From: Pseudomonas sp. R84
GTDB taxonomy: Bacteria > Pseudomonadota > Gammaproteobacteria > Pseudomonadales > Pseudomonadaceae
NCBI RefSeq assembly: GCF_009834515.1
Contig: NZ_CP019426.1
Coordinates: 5,029,001-5,093,000 of the forward strand
Reading direction: 5' to 3'
DNA length: 64,000 nucleotides
In this document: positions 19,846 through 32,428 of the stretch, piece after piece
How positions within the stretch are numbered: position 1 is the first letter of the stretch
How the letters are laid out: every line of letters begins with the position of its first letter
Translations under genes and position numbers: made by a program
Notes under the pieces: generated by a model
The model's database searches: none
The model's input: the letters and a program-made list of their open reading frames with translations, nothing else
Told to the model about the DNA's origin: nothing

Positions 19846-19873
19846 ATAATACTGATTTTTAAGGACTATTCAA
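19846..19873 (-). promoter_or_regulatory. Promoter of tRNA-Lys
   Basis: On the minus strand TTGAAT (19873-19868) and TATTAT (19851-19846) are 16 bases apart, with a GC-rich ACGCGCC discriminator before the start, as in stable-RNA promoters. Transcription would begin about 10 bases before the mature tRNA. Confidence 0.65.
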
Positions 19874-19907
19874 CACCTTTTTGAAAATAATCAAAAATAA
19901 GGTGTTG
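19871..19907 (-). terminator. Hairpin at the queC stop codon
   Basis: CAACACCTT/AAGGTGTTG arms enclose an AT-rich centre that contains the queC stop codon. No strong T run follows, so it may be an inefficient terminator or an mRNA end. It directly abuts the tRNA-Lys promoter. Confidence 0.4.
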
Positions 19908-20583
19908 GGTCACTCACACCAGCCGCTGCAAAGCCCTCTGCGCGCAGGCGGCAGCTGTCGCATTTACCGCACGCGCGGCCGTCATCGTCGGCCTGATAGC
20001 AGGACACGGTGAGGCCATAGTCAACGCCGAGCTTAACGCCCGCCTCGACAATCTGTGCCTTGCTCAGGTTCTGCAACGGCGCCTGGATGCGGAAGCCATT
20101 GCCTTCAACACCGGCCTTGGTCGCCAGATTGGCCATGCGCTCGAACGACTCAATGAACTCGGGACGGCAATCCGGGTAACCGGAATAGTCCACCGCGTTG
20201 ACACCAATGAAGATCTCGCGGGCACCGAGTACTTCCGCCCAACCCAATGCCAGCGACAGGAACACCGTGTTACGCGCCGGCACGTACGTCACTGGAATGC
20301 CTTCACCCAGCTCTTCGGGGATGTCGATGCTGCTGTCGGTCAGGGCTGAGCCGCCCATGCCATTGAGGTTCAGGCCAATCACCTTGTGCTCGACCACACC
20401 CAAGTCGCGGGCGACGCGTGCGGCGGCGTGCAATTCGGCATGGGAACGCTGGCCGTAATCGAAGCTCATGGTGTAGCAGCTGTAGCCTTGCGCGCGAGCC
20501 ATGGCTACAACAGTCGCCGAATCCAGGCCACCGGACAGCAGGATGACCGCACGTTTTTCAGTGGTGTTCAGTTGTTCGGTCAT
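19891..20583 (-). CDS. queC: 7-cyano-7-deazaguanine synthase
   Basis: QueC converts 7-carboxy-7-deazaguanine to preQ0 with ATP and ammonia in queuosine synthesis. The start at 20583 ([10 protein letters not shown]) gives 230 residues and lies one base after the queE stop. The PP-loop motif is [10 protein letters not shown] near residue 18, and the zinc cysteines are at the end in CGKCDSC. It is the last gene of the tol-pal-queE-queC series, although a terminator lies upstream of queE. Confidence 0.95.
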   Translation of the reverse strand: MTEQLNTTEKRAVILLSGGLDSATVVAMARAQGYSCYTMSFDYGQRSHAELHAAARVARDLGVVEHKVIGLNLNGMGGSALTDSSIDIPEELGEGIPVTYVPARNTVFLSLALGWAEVLGAREIFIGVNAVDYSGYPDCRPEFIESFERMANLATKAGVEGNGFRIQAPLQNLSKAQIVEAGVKLGVDYGLTVSCYQADDDGRACGKCDSCRLRAEGFAAAGVSDPTPYF

Positions 20584-20584
20584 A

Positions 20585-21232
20585 TCAGCGCCCCGGCTCG
20601 TCATTCCATAGATATTTATGCAACTGCAATTGCAACCGCACCGGCAGGTTGTCCGCCACCACCCAGTCCGCCAGATCCCTAGCATTGAGGTCATGGTGGC
20701 TTGGGGAAAACAGCACTTCACCGGCACGCCGATCGAGACCGTACTGAATCAGTTTGGAGACGGCCCAGTCATAGTCGTCCCGCGAGCAGATGACAAACTT
20801 CACCTGATCGTTGGGCGTCAGCAGTTCGATGTTCTCGTAACGGTTGCGATGGGCTTCTTTCGAATCCGGCGTCTTCAGGTCGACAACGCGACTGACGCGC
20901 GGATCGACCGCCGAGACGTCGAGGGCGCCGCTGGTTTCCAGCGAAACCTCATAACCGGCATCACACAACTGTTTGAGCAAAGGAATGGCGTTCGGCTGTG
21001 CCAGCGGCTCACCGCCGGTGACGCAAACGTAGCGCGGGCGAAATCCGGCCACCTGCTCAAGGATGTCGTCGAGGGTGCGCACGGTACCGCCACTGAAGGC
21101 ATAGGCGCTGTCGCAGTATTGGCAACGCAAAGGGCAACCGGTCAGGCGCACAAAAACAGTGGGCAGCCCGGCAGTCCGCGTTTCCCCCTGCAAAGAGTAG
21201 AAAACTTCGGTGATTCTCAATGTGTCTTGCAT
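20585..21232 (-). CDS. queE: 7-carboxy-7-deazaguanine synthase (radical SAM)
   Basis: QueE makes 7-carboxy-7-deazaguanine from 6-carboxytetrahydropterin in the queuosine pathway. The radical-SAM cluster motif is CPLRCQYC (C-x3-C-x2-C), about residues 31-38, followed by the CVTGGEPL glycine-rich motif. The ATG at 21232 ([11 protein letters not shown], 215 residues) is preferred to an in-frame GTG nine bases upstream. Translation is probably coupled to queC, which starts one base later. Confidence 0.94.
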   Translation of the reverse strand: MQDTLRITEVFYSLQGETRTAGLPTVFVRLTGCPLRCQYCDSAYAFSGGTVRTLDDILEQVAGFRPRYVCVTGGEPLAQPNAIPLLKQLCDAGYEVSLETSGALDVSAVDPRVSRVVDLKTPDSKEAHRNRYENIELLTPNDQVKFVICSRDDYDWAVSKLIQYGLDRRAGEVLFSPSHHDLNARDLADWVVADNLPVRLQLQLHKYLWNDEPGR

Positions 21233-21350
21233 AGTCGCCACGGGCGTAACAGCTAAACAGGCTGTCCGCCTCCGTCAGGCACTTCAGGCAATCCCGCCAA
21301 CGCGTAGACCGCAAGAAGCGTGTTTCAGAAAAAGGGCGTGAATTCTAACG

Positions 21351-21375
21351 AAAAAACCCGCGACAAGCGCGGGTT
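21351..21375 (-). terminator. Terminator of the tol-pal operon
   Basis: On the minus strand AAACCCGCGC and GCGGGTTTTTT form a stable stem with a short loop and end in six T residues, about 25 bases after the cpoB stop. Confidence 0.88.
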
Positions 21376-21398
21376 TCTTCCAAACGGGTCAAGCCTGC

Positions 21399-22232
21399 TT
21401 ACATGCGTTGCAGATCGCGCTGGGCCAACTGCGCAGCCGAGGTACCCGGATATTGGGCGACCACCTGCTGCAGAATGCCTTTGACCTTGTCGGTATGACC
21501 GAGGCGACGCTCTACATCAGCCAGCTTGTACAGCGAATCCGGCACTTTGGCGTGCTTGGGATAGAGCTGCGAAACCTTGGCGAAAGCCTGACCTGCACCT
21601 TGCAGATCGCCTTTGGCCAGATTCACTTCACCCAACCAGTACTGGGCGTTGCCCGCGTATTGGCTGTTCGGGTATTTGCGCAGGAAAGCGGCAAAAGCCT
21701 GGCTGGCCTTGTCGAAATCCTTGGCTTTGATCAGGTCGAAAGCGGCATCGTAATACAGCTTTTCCTTGGCCGGATCACCCGGTTCACTGCTTGCAGCAGG
21801 TGCCTGGGCAGCAGCCCCGGCGCCAGCGGCAGCACCGGCAGCAGCACTTGCATCGCCACCGGCAGAAGAATTCTCAGGAGTCGCGGCAGGTGCAGCACCG
21901 GATCCTATGCGCCGATCAAGATCCTGGTATCGCTCCAGGGATTCCTGCTTCATGCGCGCAACCTGATTCTGCAGTTCTTCAATCACACCTTGCTGGCGCG
22001 ATATCTGATCCTGCATCTGTTGCAATTGGTTGAACAGCATGCCTTGTGCCGAGGTAGGGGCCGAAGCCGCTCCCCCGGCATAGGCGCCGTTCGTACCGTA
22101 ACCTGCAGGCGGATAACTGCTCCCGCTATTGTTATAACCGGAGTTGTCATCGACCACAGGAACCGCAGCCCACGCCGCAAGCGGCGCGAGGCTGAGAGCC
22201 AGAACAGTTACAGCACGACGGCACGTTCGCAT
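21399..22232 (-). CDS. cpoB: Cell division coordinator CpoB (YbgF)
   Basis: This 277-residue periplasmic protein couples Tol-Pal function with peptidoglycan synthesis at the septum. It has a signal peptide (1 to about 22, ending AAWA), a Gly/Ser/Tyr-rich linker, a trimerising coiled coil (about 65-105), an Ala/Gly-rich linker and C-terminal TPR repeats (about 155-277). It is last in tolQRAB-pal-cpoB, six bases after pal. Confidence 0.93.
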   Translation of the reverse strand: MRTCRRAVTVLALSLAPLAAWAAVPVVDDNSGYNNSGSSYPPAGYGTNGAYAGGAASAPTSAQGMLFNQLQQMQDQISRQQGVIEELQNQVARMKQESLERYQDLDRRIGSGAAPAATPENSSAGGDASAAAGAAAGAGAAAQAPAASSEPGDPAKEKLYYDAAFDLIKAKDFDKASQAFAAFLRKYPNSQYAGNAQYWLGEVNLAKGDLQGAGQAFAKVSQLYPKHAKVPDSLYKLADVERRLGHTDKVKGILQQVVAQYPGTSAAQLAQRDLQRM

Positions 22233-22238
22233 ATCGAA

Positions 22239-22736
22239 TTACTTACGCAGTTCGACGCGACGGTTTTGAGCCCAGGACTGCTCGTCGTTGCCGGTAGCAA
22301 CTGGACGCTCTTCGCCGTAGGAAACCAGTTCCAGCTGAGCTGGGGAAACACCTTGCAGTACCAGGTAGCGTTGAACGGCTTTCGCACGACGCTCGCCCAG
22401 TGCCATGTTGTACTCACGAGTACCACGTTCGTCGGTGTTGCCTTCCAGAACAACGCGAGCGCCGTTTGCTTTCAGGTCTTTGGCGTGAACGTCCAGAGCG
22501 CGCATGGCTTCTGGCTTCAGGTCCGAGCTGTCGTATTCGAAGTAGAAGGTGGTGATTGCGCGCAGAGCAGCTTCTTCGCTCAGGGAACCGTCAACGGCAC
22601 CAGTGTTTGCGCCGTAACCAGCGTTTGGATCAACAGCGCCTTCACCGGCGTTGTCGCCGCCTTTGGACGAGCAACCTACAGCTACAGCCATGGCCAGAGC
22701 CAGCGCAGCAAATTTACCAAACTTCAGCATTTCCAT
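22239..22736 (-). CDS. pal: Peptidoglycan-associated lipoprotein Pal (OprL)
   Basis: This 165-residue outer-membrane lipoprotein has a lipobox ending in Cys22 (AVAVGC) and an OmpA-like peptidoglycan-binding domain (about 60-165) with the [11 protein letters not shown] motif. It links the outer membrane to peptidoglycan and interacts with TolB. The start MEMLKFGK agrees with P. aeruginosa OprL. It follows tolB by about 50 bases. Confidence 0.96.
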   Translation of the reverse strand: MEMLKFGKFAALALAMAVAVGCSSKGGDNAGEGAVDPNAGYGANTGAVDGSLSEEAALRAITTFYFEYDSSDLKPEAMRALDVHAKDLKANGARVVLEGNTDERGTREYNMALGERRAKAVQRYLVLQGVSPAQLELVSYGEERPVATGNDEQSWAQNRRVELRK

Positions 22737-22788
22737 CGTGAAACTCCTAATGAACCCCAGTGTGTTAAGTAAAACGTGTAGCGCCCGC

Positions 22789-24090
22789 TCACTTCAGGTA
22801 AGGGGACCAGGACGGTTCTCTGACTTCGCCTTGAGCGGTAGGAAGCGGGAGCCTAACGCGTCCATTAATGGACACGAGCATCAAGACTCCCCGGCCCTGT
22901 TGGCGGGTGGCGTAGATTACCATGGTGCCGTTGGGCGCAACAGTAGGTGACTCGTCCAGAGTGCTATCAGTGAGGATCTTTACACTACCTCGCTGCAGAT
23001 CCTGAGCTGCCACCTTGAAATTGGTGAAGCCATCCTGACGATGAATCATCACCAAAGTCTTTTCATCTGCCGACAGTTTCGGGTTGGCGTTGTAGTTGCC
23101 AATGAACGTAACACGCTCGGCACCACCGCCACCGACGCTGGTTTTATAGATCTGCGGCTTGCCGCCACGGTCGGAGGTGAAGTAGATAGTCGAGCCATCC
23201 TTGCCCCAGAACGGTTCGGTATTGATGCCCTGGCCATTCGTTACGCGACTGATCTGGCGCGAAGCCAGATTCATCACGTAGATATCCGGGTTACCGTCCT
23301 TCGACAGCACGAACGCCAGGCGATCACCGTTCGGCGACCAGGCTGGCGCGCCGTTCAGACCTTCGAAGTTGGTGATCTGCTCACGGCGACCGGTGTCGAT
23401 GTTCTGCATGAAGATGCGCGGACGCTTCTGCTCGAACGACACGTAGGCGATGCGTTTGCCATCCGGTGCGAAGCGCGGCGACAGGATCGGCTCGCGCGAT
23501 TGCAGCAGAGTCACGGCACGGGCACCGTCATAGTCAGAACGTTGCAGGGTGTAACGGGTGTTCTTCTCGGAGAAGCGCTCAGCCGTCACGTACAGCAGGC
23601 GAGTCGAAAACGCACCTTCAATACCGGTCAGCTTCTGGAACGACTGATCAGAGATGAAGTGCGCCATGTCGCGCAGTTGCTCGGTGGTGCCGGAAACACT
23701 GCCGTCAGCCACTTTCTGTTCGGTGGCCACGTTGAACAGTGCCCACTGCACCTGCAGGCGACCGCCGGCTGGAGCAATGCTGCCGACCATCATGTATTGA
23801 GCACCTACCGCCTTCCAGTCACGGAAGATGATTTCGCTCGGCTGGCTTGGCTGGCTGATCATGTTTTGCTTTGGAATCGGCGAGTAGTAGCCCGAGTTGC
23901 GCAAATCGTTACCAATGATTTCAGCCATATCATCAGGCAGCACGGCACCGCCTTGCATACCGAACGGTACAACGGCGATCGGGGTTGCCCGATCGCTGCC
24001 GCTGGTGACCAGAATGTTCTTTTCATCCGCCATCGCGATCCCTGCCATGCAGCAGATCACGACCAGCATTCCTCGAAGAAGGTTTCTCAC
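22789..24090 (-). CDS. tolB: Tol-Pal system protein TolB
   Basis: This 433-residue periplasmic protein has a signal peptide (1 to about 21), a TolB N-terminal domain and a C-terminal six-bladed beta-propeller with repeated S-P-x-W-S-P-D/N-G-type blades. It binds Pal and TolA. It overlaps tolA by four bases (24087-24090), so the two are translationally coupled. Confidence 0.96.
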   Translation of the reverse strand: MRNLLRGMLVVICCMAGIAMADEKNILVTSGSDRATPIAVVPFGMQGGAVLPDDMAEIIGNDLRNSGYYSPIPKQNMISQPSQPSEIIFRDWKAVGAQYMMVGSIAPAGGRLQVQWALFNVATEQKVADGSVSGTTEQLRDMAHFISDQSFQKLTGIEGAFSTRLLYVTAERFSEKNTRYTLQRSDYDGARAVTLLQSREPILSPRFAPDGKRIAYVSFEQKRPRIFMQNIDTGRREQITNFEGLNGAPAWSPNGDRLAFVLSKDGNPDIYVMNLASRQISRVTNGQGINTEPFWGKDGSTIYFTSDRGGKPQIYKTSVGGGGAERVTFIGNYNANPKLSADEKTLVMIHRQDGFTNFKVAAQDLQRGSVKILTDSTLDESPTVAPNGTMVIYATRQQGRGVLMLVSINGRVRLPLPTAQGEVREPSWSPYLK

Positions 24091-25169
24091 AAGGCTAGAT
24101 CCTCAGGTGTGAATGTCATCTTGAATGAACGATACGGAGCGAAATCGCTCGGCTTCATTCCCTGCATTTCTGTCAAACGTCCAATATTTTTGACCGCTGC
24201 CACTGCCGAAGCATCGAACGGACCATCGCCACTGGACTTGGCCACGCTGACCGAAGTCACCGTACCGTCCGGCAACATGCCGATCTGCAACACCACCGTC
24301 ATGCCTTTGCGTGCCGAAGGTGGACGAGCCCAGCCTTCCGCAGCTCGCGCACGAATCAGGTCATCGAAACTGCCCGCGACTTCGTCGCCCTGCTCATCGG
24401 CCAAGGCCTGCTGGCGCTGCGGCGTGTCGGAAAGCAAATCGGCCAAGGCCTGAGCCTTTTTGTCTTCGGTCGATTTACGTGCCGCATCCTGCGCTTTCTT
24501 CTTCGCAGCATCGGCAGCAGCTTTCTTCTTCGCTTCGTCGGCGATTTTCTTCTTCGCCTCTTCAGCTTCAGCTTTCTTCTTGGCGTCTTCGGCGGCTTTC
24601 TTCTTCGCGTCTTCGACAATCTTCTTCTTGGCTTCTTCAGCAGCGGCTTTCTTGGCCTCTTCTTCAGCAGCCTTTTTCGCTTCTTCTTCAGATTTCTTCT
24701 TGGCTATATCAGCCAATTGTTTCTCTTCAGCCTTCTTGGCTTCGGCGGTCTTCTTGGCTTCGTCGGCTTTTTTGGCTTCGTCAGCCTTTTTCGCCTCGTC
24801 TGCTTTCTTCGACTCGTCGGCCTTCTTGGCTTCCTCGGCTTTTTGAGCCGCTTCTTCTTTCTTTTGTTCCGCAGCGGCCTTGATCTCTTCCTGCTCGACC
24901 TTCTTCTGCTCCATCTGCTCGACTTCGGTCTGGCGCGCGGCGGATTTCTTCGCCTCACCCGCAATCTTCTGATTGGTCTGGGTGGTTGCCTGACTTTTCG
25001 ATTTCAGTTGGTACAGGGTCGCCTGGACGATCGGTTTGGCCGGCGGCAGTTCCGGTGTAAAGGCAAAACTGACGAACAGCATGCCGAACACCAGCACGTG
25101 CAGGACAATCGCCAGAACACTAGGCCAGAAGTAGCTTTCCGAGGCGGACGGCTCTCGCTGTTGCTGCAT
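24087..25169 (-). CDS. tolA: Tol-Pal system protein TolA
   Basis: This 360-residue inner-membrane protein spans the periplasm. One transmembrane helix (about 15-35) is followed by a long Ala/Lys/Glu-rich helical domain (about 60-245) with many [14 protein letters not shown] units, and a globular C-terminal domain (about 260-360). It transmits proton-motive-force energy from TolQR to Pal/TolB. Its start overlaps the tolR stop by one base. The repeated AAG/GAA-rich DNA may be prone to length changes. Confidence 0.95.
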   Translation of the reverse strand: MQQQREPSASESYFWPSVLAIVLHVLVFGMLFVSFAFTPELPPAKPIVQATLYQLKSKSQATTQTNQKIAGEAKKSAARQTEVEQMEQKKVEQEEIKAAAEQKKEEAAQKAEEAKKADESKKADEAKKADEAKKADEAKKTAEAKKAEEKQLADIAKKKSEEEAKKAAEEEAKKAAAEEAKKKIVEDAKKKAAEDAKKKAEAEEAKKKIADEAKKKAAADAAKKKAQDAARKSTEDKKAQALADLLSDTPQRQQALADEQGDEVAGSFDDLIRARAAEGWARPPSARKGMTVVLQIGMLPDGTVTSVSVAKSSGDGPFDASAVAAVKNIGRLTEMQGMKPSDFAPYRSFKMTFTPEDLAL

Positions 25170-25630
25170 CAGGGGGCCTCGGTAATCAAACCAACATTAC
25201 CGACCCCGGCTTTCTGCAACCCGCCCATGGCGCCCATGACGGAACCATAATCGACGGTCTTGTCACCGCGGATGAAGACTTGGGTACGCTTGCCGCCTTC
25301 AGTGCCGGCACGAATGATCTTGGTCACCGCGTCGGTCATTTGCGGCAGGGTCATGGCCCTGTCCTGTTGCTTCTCGGTATCGACTTCGCTGCCAAGGTTC
25401 CAGTAGTAGGTCTTGTCAGCCTTGATCGAAATGGTCAGGACCTGAGTGTTGTTGTCCTGCGGCAAGGCTTCGCTGGAAACCTTGGGCAGATCAACTTTCA
25501 CGCCCTGATTGAGCATCGGCGCGGTCACCATGAAGATGACCAGCAGTACCAACATCACGTCGATGTAAGGCACCACGTTCATCTCGGCAACCGGCTTGCG
25601 CTTTTTGCGAGCTCGAGCGATTAAAGCCAT
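25169..25630 (-). CDS. tolR: Tol-Pal system protein TolR
   Basis: This 153-residue ExbD/TolR protein has one N-terminal transmembrane helix with the essential Asp in VPYIDVMLVLLVIFMV (about residues 21-36) and a periplasmic domain. With TolQ it forms the proton-driven stator that energises TolA. It lies between tolQ and tolA. Confidence 0.95.
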   Translation of the reverse strand: MALIARARKKRKPVAEMNVVPYIDVMLVLLVIFMVTAPMLNQGVKVDLPKVSSEALPQDNNTQVLTISIKADKTYYWNLGSEVDTEKQQDRAMTLPQMTDAVTKIIRAGTEGGKRTQVFIRGDKTVDYGSVMGAMGGLQKAGVGNVGLITEAP

Positions 25631-25644
25631 TGGAAATTACCTGC

Positions 25645-26340
25645 TTATTCTTCGCTAGTGTGCACTTTGCGGTGCAGGATCGCCTGGAATTCATCGGCGA
25701 AGGTGTAGTAGCGGCCCAACAAGGTTTCGCTGCGAGCGGCGAAACGGTTGTAAGCGATAACCGCAGGGATCGCCGCGAACAGACCGATCGCAGTAGCGAT
25801 CAGAGCTTCGGCGATACCCGGGGCCACAGTGGCCAGGGTTGCTTGCTGGGCGCTGGCCAGACCGCGGAAGGAGTTCATGATGCCCCACACGGTACCGAAC
25901 AGACCGATGTACGGGCTGACCGAACCGACGGTGGCGAGGAACGGCAGGCTCTGCTCCAGTTTCTCTTCTTCACGGGAGATGGCGACGCGCATGGCACGGG
26001 CCACGCCTTCCATCACTGCTTCAGGATCGACACCTGGCTGCTGACGCAGACGGGAGAATTCCTTGAAACCGGCGCGGAAGATCTGCTCCACACCCGAATC
26101 AGGGTCAGGGTTGCTGCCCGCCTGACGGTACAGCTTGGACAGGTCGATACCCGACCAGAAGCGCTCTTCGAAGCTCTCCAGGGCACGTCGACCGGCGCGC
26201 AGCAGATTGCTGCGCTGAAAGATCATGATCCATGAGGTCACCGATGCGGCCACCAGGGTCAACATTACCAACTGCACCACGATGCTGGCATTGCTGACCA
26301 GGCTCCACATGGAGGAATGGTCGACGACGTTAGCTTCCAC
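25645..26340 (-). CDS. tolQ: Tol-Pal system protein TolQ
   Basis: This 231-residue inner-membrane protein of the MotA/TolQ/ExbB family has three transmembrane helices (about 18-40, 135-160 and 170-195) and the motif [12 protein letters not shown]. It forms the proton channel with TolR. It overlaps ybgC by 11 bases and precedes tolR by 14 bases. Confidence 0.96.
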   Translation of the reverse strand: MEANVVDHSSMWSLVSNASIVVQLVMLTLVAASVTSWIMIFQRSNLLRAGRRALESFEERFWSGIDLSKLYRQAGSNPDPDSGVEQIFRAGFKEFSRLRQQPGVDPEAVMEGVARAMRVAISREEEKLEQSLPFLATVGSVSPYIGLFGTVWGIMNSFRGLASAQQATLATVAPGIAEALIATAIGLFAAIPAVIAYNRFAARSETLLGRYYTFADEFQAILHRKVHTSEE

Positions 26341-26797
26341 GCTTTATCTCCTGCTTTGAGTGTGTACCCGGGCCGACCGCGTCGGCAAAGGCCGCACGCA
26401 AGTCTTCGGGAAGGGCCCGGGGTTTCAAACTGTTAGTGCGCACACAGGCCACCAAAAACTGCCCCTCACAGAGCAGCACATTATCCGTTGCCCGCCTGAC
26501 CTGCTGTTTGAAGCGCAGGCTGACCCGGTTCAATTCGATTACATCAGCGCTTACCAGCAGTTCGTCATCCAGTCGCGCCGGCGCGTGGTAGCGCGCTTCG
26601 CTGGAGTGCACGACAAACAACAGGTCCTCCCCTGCCAGCTGCGATTGGGCAAAGCCCAGCTCGCGAAGCCGCTCGGTTCGAGCCCGTTCCATAAACTTGA
26701 GGTAATTAACGTAATACACGATGCCGCCCGCATCGGTGTCCTCGTAATAAACGCGACAACGATGTGCGAACGACTCAAGCCCGTTTTGCGCGCGCAT
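26330..26797 (-). CDS. ybgC: Acyl-CoA thioesterase YbgC
   Basis: This 155-residue hotdog-fold thioesterase carries the catalytic motif [24 protein letters not shown]. In other bacteria it acts on short acyl-CoAs or on acyl carrier protein linked to phospholipid synthesis. It is first in the ybgC-tolQRAB-pal-cpoB operon. Its first base lies about 130 bases downstream of the ruvB stop. Confidence 0.93.
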   Translation of the reverse strand: MRAQNGLESFAHRCRVYYEDTDAGGIVYYVNYLKFMERARTERLRELGFAQSQLAGEDLLFVVHSSEARYHAPARLDDELLVSADVIELNRVSLRFKQQVRRATDNVLLCEGQFLVACVRTNSLKPRALPEDLRAAFADAVGPGTHSKQEIKRGS

Positions 26798-26924
26798 ACT
26801 CTAGTGCTTACTCCTCAGGTTGCCAATCCGGCCAGGCAACTGTTTTTCATGGTTTCACGGCTTTACCGCAAAAGTACCGTCCTATGACCGTACAAACCCT
26901 GAATAAATCGACAAAAAATGTGTA

Positions 26925-27986
26925 TCAATCGTCCACGGCATCGAGAAACTCGTCTGCCACGGGCATTTCACCCATTCGTGACGGAATGTTTAAACCAAAG
27001 TGCAGGTACGCATGCCGCGTCACCACCCTGCCCCGTGGCGTGCGCATGATGTAACCCTGCTGGATCAGATACGGCTCCAGCACATCTTCAATCGTGTGGC
27101 GCTCTTCGCTGATCGCAGCGGCGAGACTGTCGATGCCGACCGGGCCACCATCGAACTTCTCGATCATGGTCAGCAGCAGACGCCGATCCTGATGATCGAA
27201 ACCATGTTCGTCGACATCCAGCAGGTTCAACGCCAGGTCTGCCACCGCTTTGGTGATATGACCTTTAGCACGGACTTCGGCGAAATCGCGCACCCGGCGC
27301 AGCAAACGGTTGGCAATTCGCGGCGTACCACGGGCCCGACGCGCGATTTCGAACGAGCCTTCCGGATCCAGCGGCAGACCGAGGATGGCTGCGGAACGGC
27401 TGACAATCGTCGCCAGATCAGCCGTGCTGTAGAACTCCAGACGCTGGACGATACCGAAGCGGTCACGCAACGGGTTGGTCAGCATGCCGGCGCGAGTGGT
27501 TGCGCCAACCAGGGTAAACGGCGGCAGATCGAGTTTGATCGAACGCGCTGCAGGCCCTTCGCCAATCATGATGTCGAGCTGGAAATCTTCCATCGCCGGG
27601 TACAGCACTTCTTCAACGATCGGCGACAGACGATGGATTTCGTCGATAAACAGTACGTCGTGCGGCTCAAGATTGGTCAGCAACGCCGCCAGATCGCCCG
27701 GACGCTCCAGTACCGGACCGGAAGTGCTCTTGATCGACACGCCCATTTCCTGGGCGATGATATTGGCCAGCGTGGTCTTGCCCAGACCCGGCGGGCCGAA
27801 GATCAGCGTGTGATCGAGGGATTCGCTACGGCCACGGGCGGCCTGGATGAACAGCTCCATCTGCTCGCGCACGGTCGGCTGGCCAATATAGTCGGCCAGA
27901 CTGACCGGACGAATCGCGCGGTCCTGGACTTCTTCGCGCTCGCGCGGGCTGTGCGCGGCGGTGATCAGACGATCAGCTTCAATCAC
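26925..27986 (-). CDS. ruvB: Holliday junction branch-migration helicase RuvB
   Basis: This 353-residue AAA+ motor has Walker A GPPGLGKT (64-71), Walker B LFIDEIHR and a C-terminal winged helix. With RuvA it drives branch migration of recombination junctions. It begins immediately after the ruvA stop, so translation is coupled. Confidence 0.97.
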   Translation of the reverse strand: MIEADRLITAAHSPREREEVQDRAIRPVSLADYIGQPTVREQMELFIQAARGRSESLDHTLIFGPPGLGKTTLANIIAQEMGVSIKSTSGPVLERPGDLAALLTNLEPHDVLFIDEIHRLSPIVEEVLYPAMEDFQLDIMIGEGPAARSIKLDLPPFTLVGATTRAGMLTNPLRDRFGIVQRLEFYSTADLATIVSRSAAILGLPLDPEGSFEIARRARGTPRIANRLLRRVRDFAEVRAKGHITKAVADLALNLLDVDEHGFDHQDRRLLLTMIEKFDGGPVGIDSLAAAISEERHTIEDVLEPYLIQQGYIMRTPRGRVVTRHAYLHFGLNIPSRMGEMPVADEFLDAVDD

Positions 27987-28595
27987 TTAAATCATTCCCT
28001 TCAGGGCACGGCGGATCAGGTCTTCGCTGCTCAAATTCTTGTCCTTGATGGCGGTAATCGCCTTGCTCGCTTCCTGCGGCTTGTACCCCAGGGAAATCAG
28101 CGCGCTGACCGCATCGTTTTCGGCGGTATTGACCGGCGCCGGGCCGTCCGGTTGATTCGGTACCAGCGCGAACATGGCCGGCGACGTTTCCCAGGCCTTG
28201 AAGCGGTCTTTCAGTTCGACCAGGAGACGTTCTGCGGTTTTCTTGCCGACGCCCGGCACCTTGGTCAGCGCCGAGGTGTCCTGCGACTGCACACAGCGAA
28301 CCAGCTCGTCGACTTCCAGACTCGACATCAACGCCAGGGCTAATTTCGGCCCGACACCATTGAGACGGATCAACTCGCGAAAAAAGTCTCGCTCACGCTT
28401 ACCGGAAAAACCATAGAGCAGTTGCGCGTCTTCGCGTACGACCAAATGCGTGTGCAGGGTCAGCGGTTCACCGACCGACGGCAGGCGATAAAGGGTAGTC
28501 ATGGGCACTTCCAGCTCATACCCGAGGCCGTTTACATCCAGAATCAGGTGCGGCGGCTGTTTCTCAGCCAGGGTGCCGCGCAAGCGTCCAATCAC
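27987..28595 (-). CDS. ruvA: Holliday junction-binding protein RuvA
   Basis: This 202-residue tetrameric protein binds four-way junctions and loads RuvB. The N-terminal OB-fold starts MIGRLRGTL, two helix-hairpin-helix motifs lie in the middle (LNGVGPKLA and [12 protein letters not shown]), and the C-terminal domain III contacts RuvB. It lies between ruvC and ruvB in the usual order. Confidence 0.97.
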   Translation of the reverse strand: MIGRLRGTLAEKQPPHLILDVNGLGYELEVPMTTLYRLPSVGEPLTLHTHLVVREDAQLLYGFSGKRERDFFRELIRLNGVGPKLALALMSSLEVDELVRCVQSQDTSALTKVPGVGKKTAERLLVELKDRFKAWETSPAMFALVPNQPDGPAPVNTAENDAVSALISLGYKPQEASKAITAIKDKNLSSEDLIRRALKGMI

Positions 28596-28710
28596 GTTTC
28601 AGATCCTTGAGCGTTGGCCAGCCGTGGGCTGGCGACTGTCGAAAGGCGGATTTCGGGCCGACGACCCAGGCGCAAGAAATCCGCTTTCAGGAAAATTGAT
28701 GCTGATGCTA

Positions 28711-29238
28711 TCAGAGACGCAGGCGCCCGCCACGACTGCGTGCCGTTCCCAGGCCGTGCGGCAGCAGACTGGAACGGGTGTGCGCATGGCAAATGGCAAT
28801 GGCCAGAGCGTCCGAGGCGTCGATTTGCGGTTTGCTGGTGAGCTTGAGCATGTGCATGACCATCATCTGCACCTGTTCTTTATTGGCGGCGCCAGTGCCG
28901 ACTACAGCCTGCTTGACCTGAGTGGCCGTGTACTCGGCGATCTCCAGGCTCTCTTCAGCGCCAGCCACGATTGCAGCGCCGCGAGCCTGACCGAGTTTCA
29001 GCGCCGAATCGGCGTTTTTCGCCATGAAGACTTTTTCGATACCCATGGTGACCGGGCCGTACGTCTGGATGATTTCGCGCACGCCGCGATAGACGATTTG
29101 CAGGCGCTCGTGCAGTTCGCCAGCGCCGGTGCGGATACAGCCCGAGGCCACATAGATACAGCCACCACGCCCGGTATCTCGAACAATGCCGTAACCGGTA
29201 ATGCGCGAACCGGGGTCGATACCAAGAATTAAAGTCAT
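28711..29238 (-). CDS. ruvC: Holliday junction resolvase RuvC
   Basis: This 175-residue RNase H-fold endonuclease cuts Holliday junctions. The first catalytic acidic residue is Asp7 in [13 protein letters not shown], and further acidic residues lie in GIEKVF and in [12 protein letters not shown]. It precedes ruvA by 115 bases. A palindromic repeat separates it from yebC. Confidence 0.97.
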   Translation of the reverse strand: MTLILGIDPGSRITGYGIVRDTGRGGCIYVASGCIRTGAGELHERLQIVYRGVREIIQTYGPVTMGIEKVFMAKNADSALKLGQARGAAIVAGAEESLEIAEYTATQVKQAVVGTGAANKEQVQMMVMHMLKLTSKPQIDASDALAIAICHAHTRSSLLPHGLGTARSRGGRLRL

Positions 29239-29275
29239 AACGCCTGCAGAAATTGATGCGAAAGCTGAGGGTACA

Positions 29276-29351
29276 TGTAGGAGCTGCCGAAGGCTGCGAT
29301 CTTTTGATCTTTCAAAAACAGAAAGATCGCAGCCTTCGGCAGCTCCTACAG
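29276..29351. repeat. Palindromic repeat, GATCGCAGCCT/AGCTCCTACA family, copy 2
   Basis: TGTAGGAGCTGCCGAAGGCT and its inverse end at 29351 and pair around an AT-rich loop that itself contains GATCTTTC and GAAAGATC. It lies between yebC and ruvC on the minus strand and may attenuate or process that transcript. Confidence 0.85.
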
Positions 29352-29394
29352 GTGAAGTGTAGAGCCAGCAAAAACTGCGACCTTTCTATTTGCA

Positions 29395-30141
29395 TCAACC
29401 GAGCTGAGCGGCCACGTCTTCCGGAATGTCCGCGTTGGAGTAGACGTTCTGCACATCATCCAGATCCTCAAGCATGTCAATCAGCTTGAGCACCTTTTCC
29501 GCGCCTTCCAGATCCAGTTCGGCGCTAGTGGTCGGCTGCATGACGATTTCCGCGTCATCGCCCTTGAATCCAGCGGCTTCCAGCGCGTTACGCACGGCAT
29601 AGAAACTGGTGAACGAGGTGAACACATCGATCGAGCCGTCTTCGTGGCTGACCACGTCATCGGCATCGGCTTCCAGCGCCGCTTCGGTCAGTGCGTCTTC
29701 ATCGACGCCCGGCGCGAAGCTGATATGGCCTTTGCGTTCGAACAGATACGCAACCGAACCGTCGGTACCGAGGTTGCCACCGCACTTGCTGAACGCATGA
29801 CGAACGGCTGCCGCAGTACGGTTGCGGTTGTCGGTCATGCACTCGACCATCACCGCCACGCCGCCGGGGCCATAACCTTCGTAAGTCAGCTCTTCAACGT
29901 TGTCCGCTTCGGTGGCACCGGCGCCGCGCGCGACGGCACGGTCAATGATGTCGCGGCTCATGTTGGCGCTCAGCGCCTTGTCCAGCGCCAGACGCAGACG
30001 CGGGTTGGAGCCGGGATCACCGCCGCCCTGACGGGCCGCAACGGTCAGTTCGCGGATCCACTTGGTAAAAATCTTGCCTCTCTTGGCATCCTGACGTTCT
30101 TTGCGGTGCTTGATGTTCGCCCACTTGGAATGACCTGCCAT
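29395..30141 (-). CDS. yebC: YebC/PmpR-family transcriptional regulator
   Basis: This 248-residue protein belongs to the YebC family, with the N-terminal signature [20 protein letters not shown]. The P. aeruginosa relative PmpR represses the quinolone signal regulator gene pqsR; in other bacteria YebC proteins help ribosomes at proline-rich stretches. The start at 30141 follows a GAGCGAG purine stretch and gives the family length. It is in the conserved aspS-yebC-ruvC order. Confidence 0.93.
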   Translation of the reverse strand: MAGHSKWANIKHRKERQDAKRGKIFTKWIRELTVAARQGGGDPGSNPRLRLALDKALSANMSRDIIDRAVARGAGATEADNVEELTYEGYGPGGVAVMVECMTDNRNRTAAAVRHAFSKCGGNLGTDGSVAYLFERKGHISFAPGVDEDALTEAALEADADDVVSHEDGSIDVFTSFTSFYAVRNALEAAGFKGDDAEIVMQPTTSAELDLEGAEKVLKLIDMLEDLDDVQNVYSNADIPEDVAAQLG

Positions 30142-30231
30142 AACTCGCTCCGAATTCTCTTTGAAACGTTGCCCGCCCTGCTCATGCAGCGGCCAGCACA
30201 CAAAAAATCTCGACCTGCTCTCTATAGATAG

Positions 30232-30260
30232 AAAAAAGGCGCATCCGAAGATGCGCCTTC
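30232..30260 (-). terminator. Terminator of aspS
   Basis: On the minus strand GGCGCATC-TTCG-GATGCGCC is a perfect 8-bp stem with a stable tetraloop, followed by six T residues, about 10 bases after the aspS stop. Confidence 0.92.
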
Positions 30261-30269
30261 AGGCCCGTC

Positions 30270-32045
<1,776 letters not shown>

Positions 32046-32147
32046 GGTCGTGGTTCGCTTCTCGTAATTCGAAAAATTCGGTGGAGCTCCCGTTGCTTTT
32101 CAAGCAATGCGGAAACTCACGCGTGTCGTTCAACCTGGGGTTGAACC

Positions 32148-32369
32148 CTAGTCAGATTTGTCGCCACCGGCCAGGTTCTTCTTGGCTCCGGTCTTGAAAT
32201 CGGTTTCGTACCAACCGCCGCCACTGAGGCGAAAGCCTGGCATCGACAGTTGCTTCTTGAGCTCTGGCGCCTGACAGGCAGGGCAGTCGACCAGCGGGGC
32301 CTCGCTGATCTTTTGAATGGCTTCCAACTGATGACCACAGGAAGCACATTGATAATCGTACATCGGCAT
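32148..32369 (-). CDS. FmdB-type zinc-ribbon protein
   Basis: This 73-residue protein starts MPMYDYQCASCGHQ and contains two CxxC pairs (C8/C11 and the pair in DCPACQ), as in FmdB/CxxC-CxxC-SSSS regulatory-type proteins. The role is unknown; a zinc ribbon suggests binding to nucleic acid or protein. It lies about 100 bases before aspS on the same strand, an arrangement conserved in pseudomonads, so the two may be cotranscribed. Confidence 0.85.
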   Translation of the reverse strand: MPMYDYQCASCGHQLEAIQKISEAPLVDCPACQAPELKKQLSMPGFRLSGGGWYETDFKTGAKKNLAGGDKSD

Positions 32370-32428
32370 GGGGGTGTCTCGGCGATCAGATTGCCACCGC
32401 GCGCAGGGCTTTGCGGCGAAAGAGCGGG

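Noticed and set aside
24345..25010. Short repeated AAG/GAA-rich DNA, considered as a tandem repeat or CRISPR-like array
   Set aside because: It encodes the Ala/Lys/Glu-rich helical domain of TolA. The units are irregular and there are no spacers.
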